Below are positions 5,073 through 5,503 of a DNA stretch of 5,503 nt, in pieces (within the stretch, counting starts at the first letter, position 1; every line of letters begins with the position of its first letter). The notes beneath the pieces are model-generated. The model saw only the letters and a list, made by a program, of their open reading frames with translations. It made no database searches and was not told where the DNA came from. Both the position numbers and the translations under genes were made by a program. The DNA comes from an uncultured Ktedonobacteraceae bacterium (GTDB lineage Bacteria > Chloroflexota > Ktedonobacteria > Ktedonobacterales > Ktedonobacteraceae): contig CATPCK010000414.1 of the NCBI GenBank assembly GCA_955652655.1, forward strand, positions 1-5,503, given 5' to 3'.

Positions 5073-5144
5073 GACCGTGTAGCTCAGTGGTAGAGCACGC
5101 GCCTTTTAAGCGTGTGGTCGTGGGTTCGAATCCCACCGCGGTCA
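5073..5144 (+). tRNA. tRNA-Lys (anticodon UUU)
   Basis: The full cloverleaf can be drawn. The acceptor stem GACCGTG/CGCGGTC is 7 bp with one T-G wobble. The D arm is GCTC/GAGC. The anticodon stem is CGCGC/GCGTG around loop CTTTTAA with anticodon TTT at 5105-5107. The variable loop has 5 nt, and the T arm is GTGGG/CCCAC around TTCGAAT. The discriminator base is A (5144). The 3' CCA is not encoded, so a CCA-adding enzyme must supply it. It decodes AAA and AAG. No clear terminator follows. Confidence 0.97.
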
Positions 5145-5288
5145 TTTAGTGTGCGCTCAATCTGGATATATTTCCCCTTCCTTGCTCTCTTGCTCCCATG
5201 CTCTTTTCTTCATCTAGTGATGGTCCCACCTGGCATGTCGGCGTTGCGAATCAGGAGATTTGTGCCTCGTGCACCTCCGTAAGAGGTC

Positions 5289-5297
5289 TGGTATACT
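5289..5297 (+). promoter_or_regulatory. Candidate extended -10 promoter of the FdrA-family gene
   Basis: TGG-TATACT is a good extended -10 (5/6 match to TATAAT). It predicts a start near 5304 and a leader of about 70 nt to the ATG at 5375. No clear -35 is seen. The 5145-5288 stretch between the tRNA and this site shows no gene; a small inverted repeat ACCTC/GAGGT (5273-5287) lies just upstream. Confidence 0.45.
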
Positions 5298-5374
5298 TTC
5301 TTTCTGCTCTTTCCTCATGTAGAATATAGTCAGCTTTCTAAGGGATTACTTGAAGTAAAGAGGGTCAAACTCCA

Positions 5375-5503
5375 ATGGTCATTAAAGCTCGCGTCAAACG
5401 CAATACCTACTTCGACTCAATTACCCTCATGAAAATTGCGCGCGCACTTAACGGTATGAACGGGATTGAGGATGCCGCGGCCATTATGGCGACTGCAGCA
5501 AAC
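5375..5503 (+). CDS. fdrA: FdrA-family acyl-CoA synthetase-like protein, N-terminal fragment (runs off window)
   Basis: Only 43 codons are visible. The opening pattern, VKRNTYFDSITLMKIARAL at residues 8-26 followed by GIEDAAAIMATAAN at 30-43, is the characteristic N-terminus of FdrA proteins (V/I-K-x-N-x-Y-x-DS-x-x-LM...MGT-x-N), a family related to the succinyl-CoA synthetase alpha subunit. In E. coli, fdrA sits with ylbE and ylbF near the allantoin genes and has been linked to oxamate carbamoyltransferase activity; whether that role applies here needs the downstream genes. AAAGAGGG at 5357-5364 lies 10 nt before the ATG. The nucleotide-binding domains, and so the enzymatic assignment, are outside the window. 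Confidence 0.75.
   Translation, partial: MVIKARVKRNTYFDSITLMKIARALNGMNGIEDAAAIMATAAN

Noticed and set aside
1..5503. Insertion sequence, prophage, CRISPR array or defence island
   Set aside because: No transposase, integrase, spaced repeats or known defence genes are seen; the tRNA shows no attachment-site duplication within the window.

Overview
The window looks like chromosomal DNA from a Chloroflexota bacterium, most likely class Ktedonobacteria. The best taxonomic clue is the Ser/Thr kinase. Its glycine loop (GGFADVYLGEHIYLKTQAAI) and the stretch after the APE motif have the form typical of the expanded kinase family in Ktedonobacter and relatives. Composition is moderate in GC, genes are tightly packed, and no mobile element or CRISPR array is visible. 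The placement is inferred from protein style, not from a marker-gene search.

Layout, left to right. (1) The N-terminal 215 codons of ruvB on the minus strand, with a good promoter. (2) A divergent membrane-anchored PknB-type Ser/Thr kinase with an extracytoplasmic C-terminal domain. (3) A convergent class I SAM methyltransferase whose stop codon overlaps the kinase stop. (4) A plus-strand two-gene operon at 3186-3961, which is the highlight. (5) A minus-strand YtxH-like small membrane protein. (6) A minus-strand stand-alone receiver-domain response regulator with its own terminator. (7) A tRNA-Lys(UUU). (8) The first 43 codons of an FdrA-family protein running off the right edge.

The highlight is an AhpD/carboxymuconolactone-decarboxylase-like gene interrupted by one in-frame TGA (3405-3407). 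Conventional gene calling would split it into a 73-aa and a 101-aa fragment. The TGA falls exactly on the second Cys of the family's CxxC redox motif, giving C-Y-Y-[UGA] followed four residues later by the conserved His. A perfect 7-bp hairpin with a GGC loop begins 13 nt after the TGA and puts a loop guanosine 21 nt after it, within the accepted geometry of a bacterial SECIS. The fragment after the TGA has no Shine-Dalgarno sequence of its own, and the family resemblance continues through the stop in the same frame. The best reading is a 175-aa selenoprotein with a CxxU active site. It is co-transcribed with an 80-aa helical protein of unknown function and ends at a 22-bp bidirectional terminator hairpin. 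The selenocysteine machinery (selA, selB, selC, selD) is not in this window, so its presence elsewhere in the genome is the decisive test.

The remaining genes are mostly independent housekeeping or signalling units. The methyltransferase is divergent from the selenoprotein operon and shares its upstream region, the only other arrangement that hints at co-regulation.
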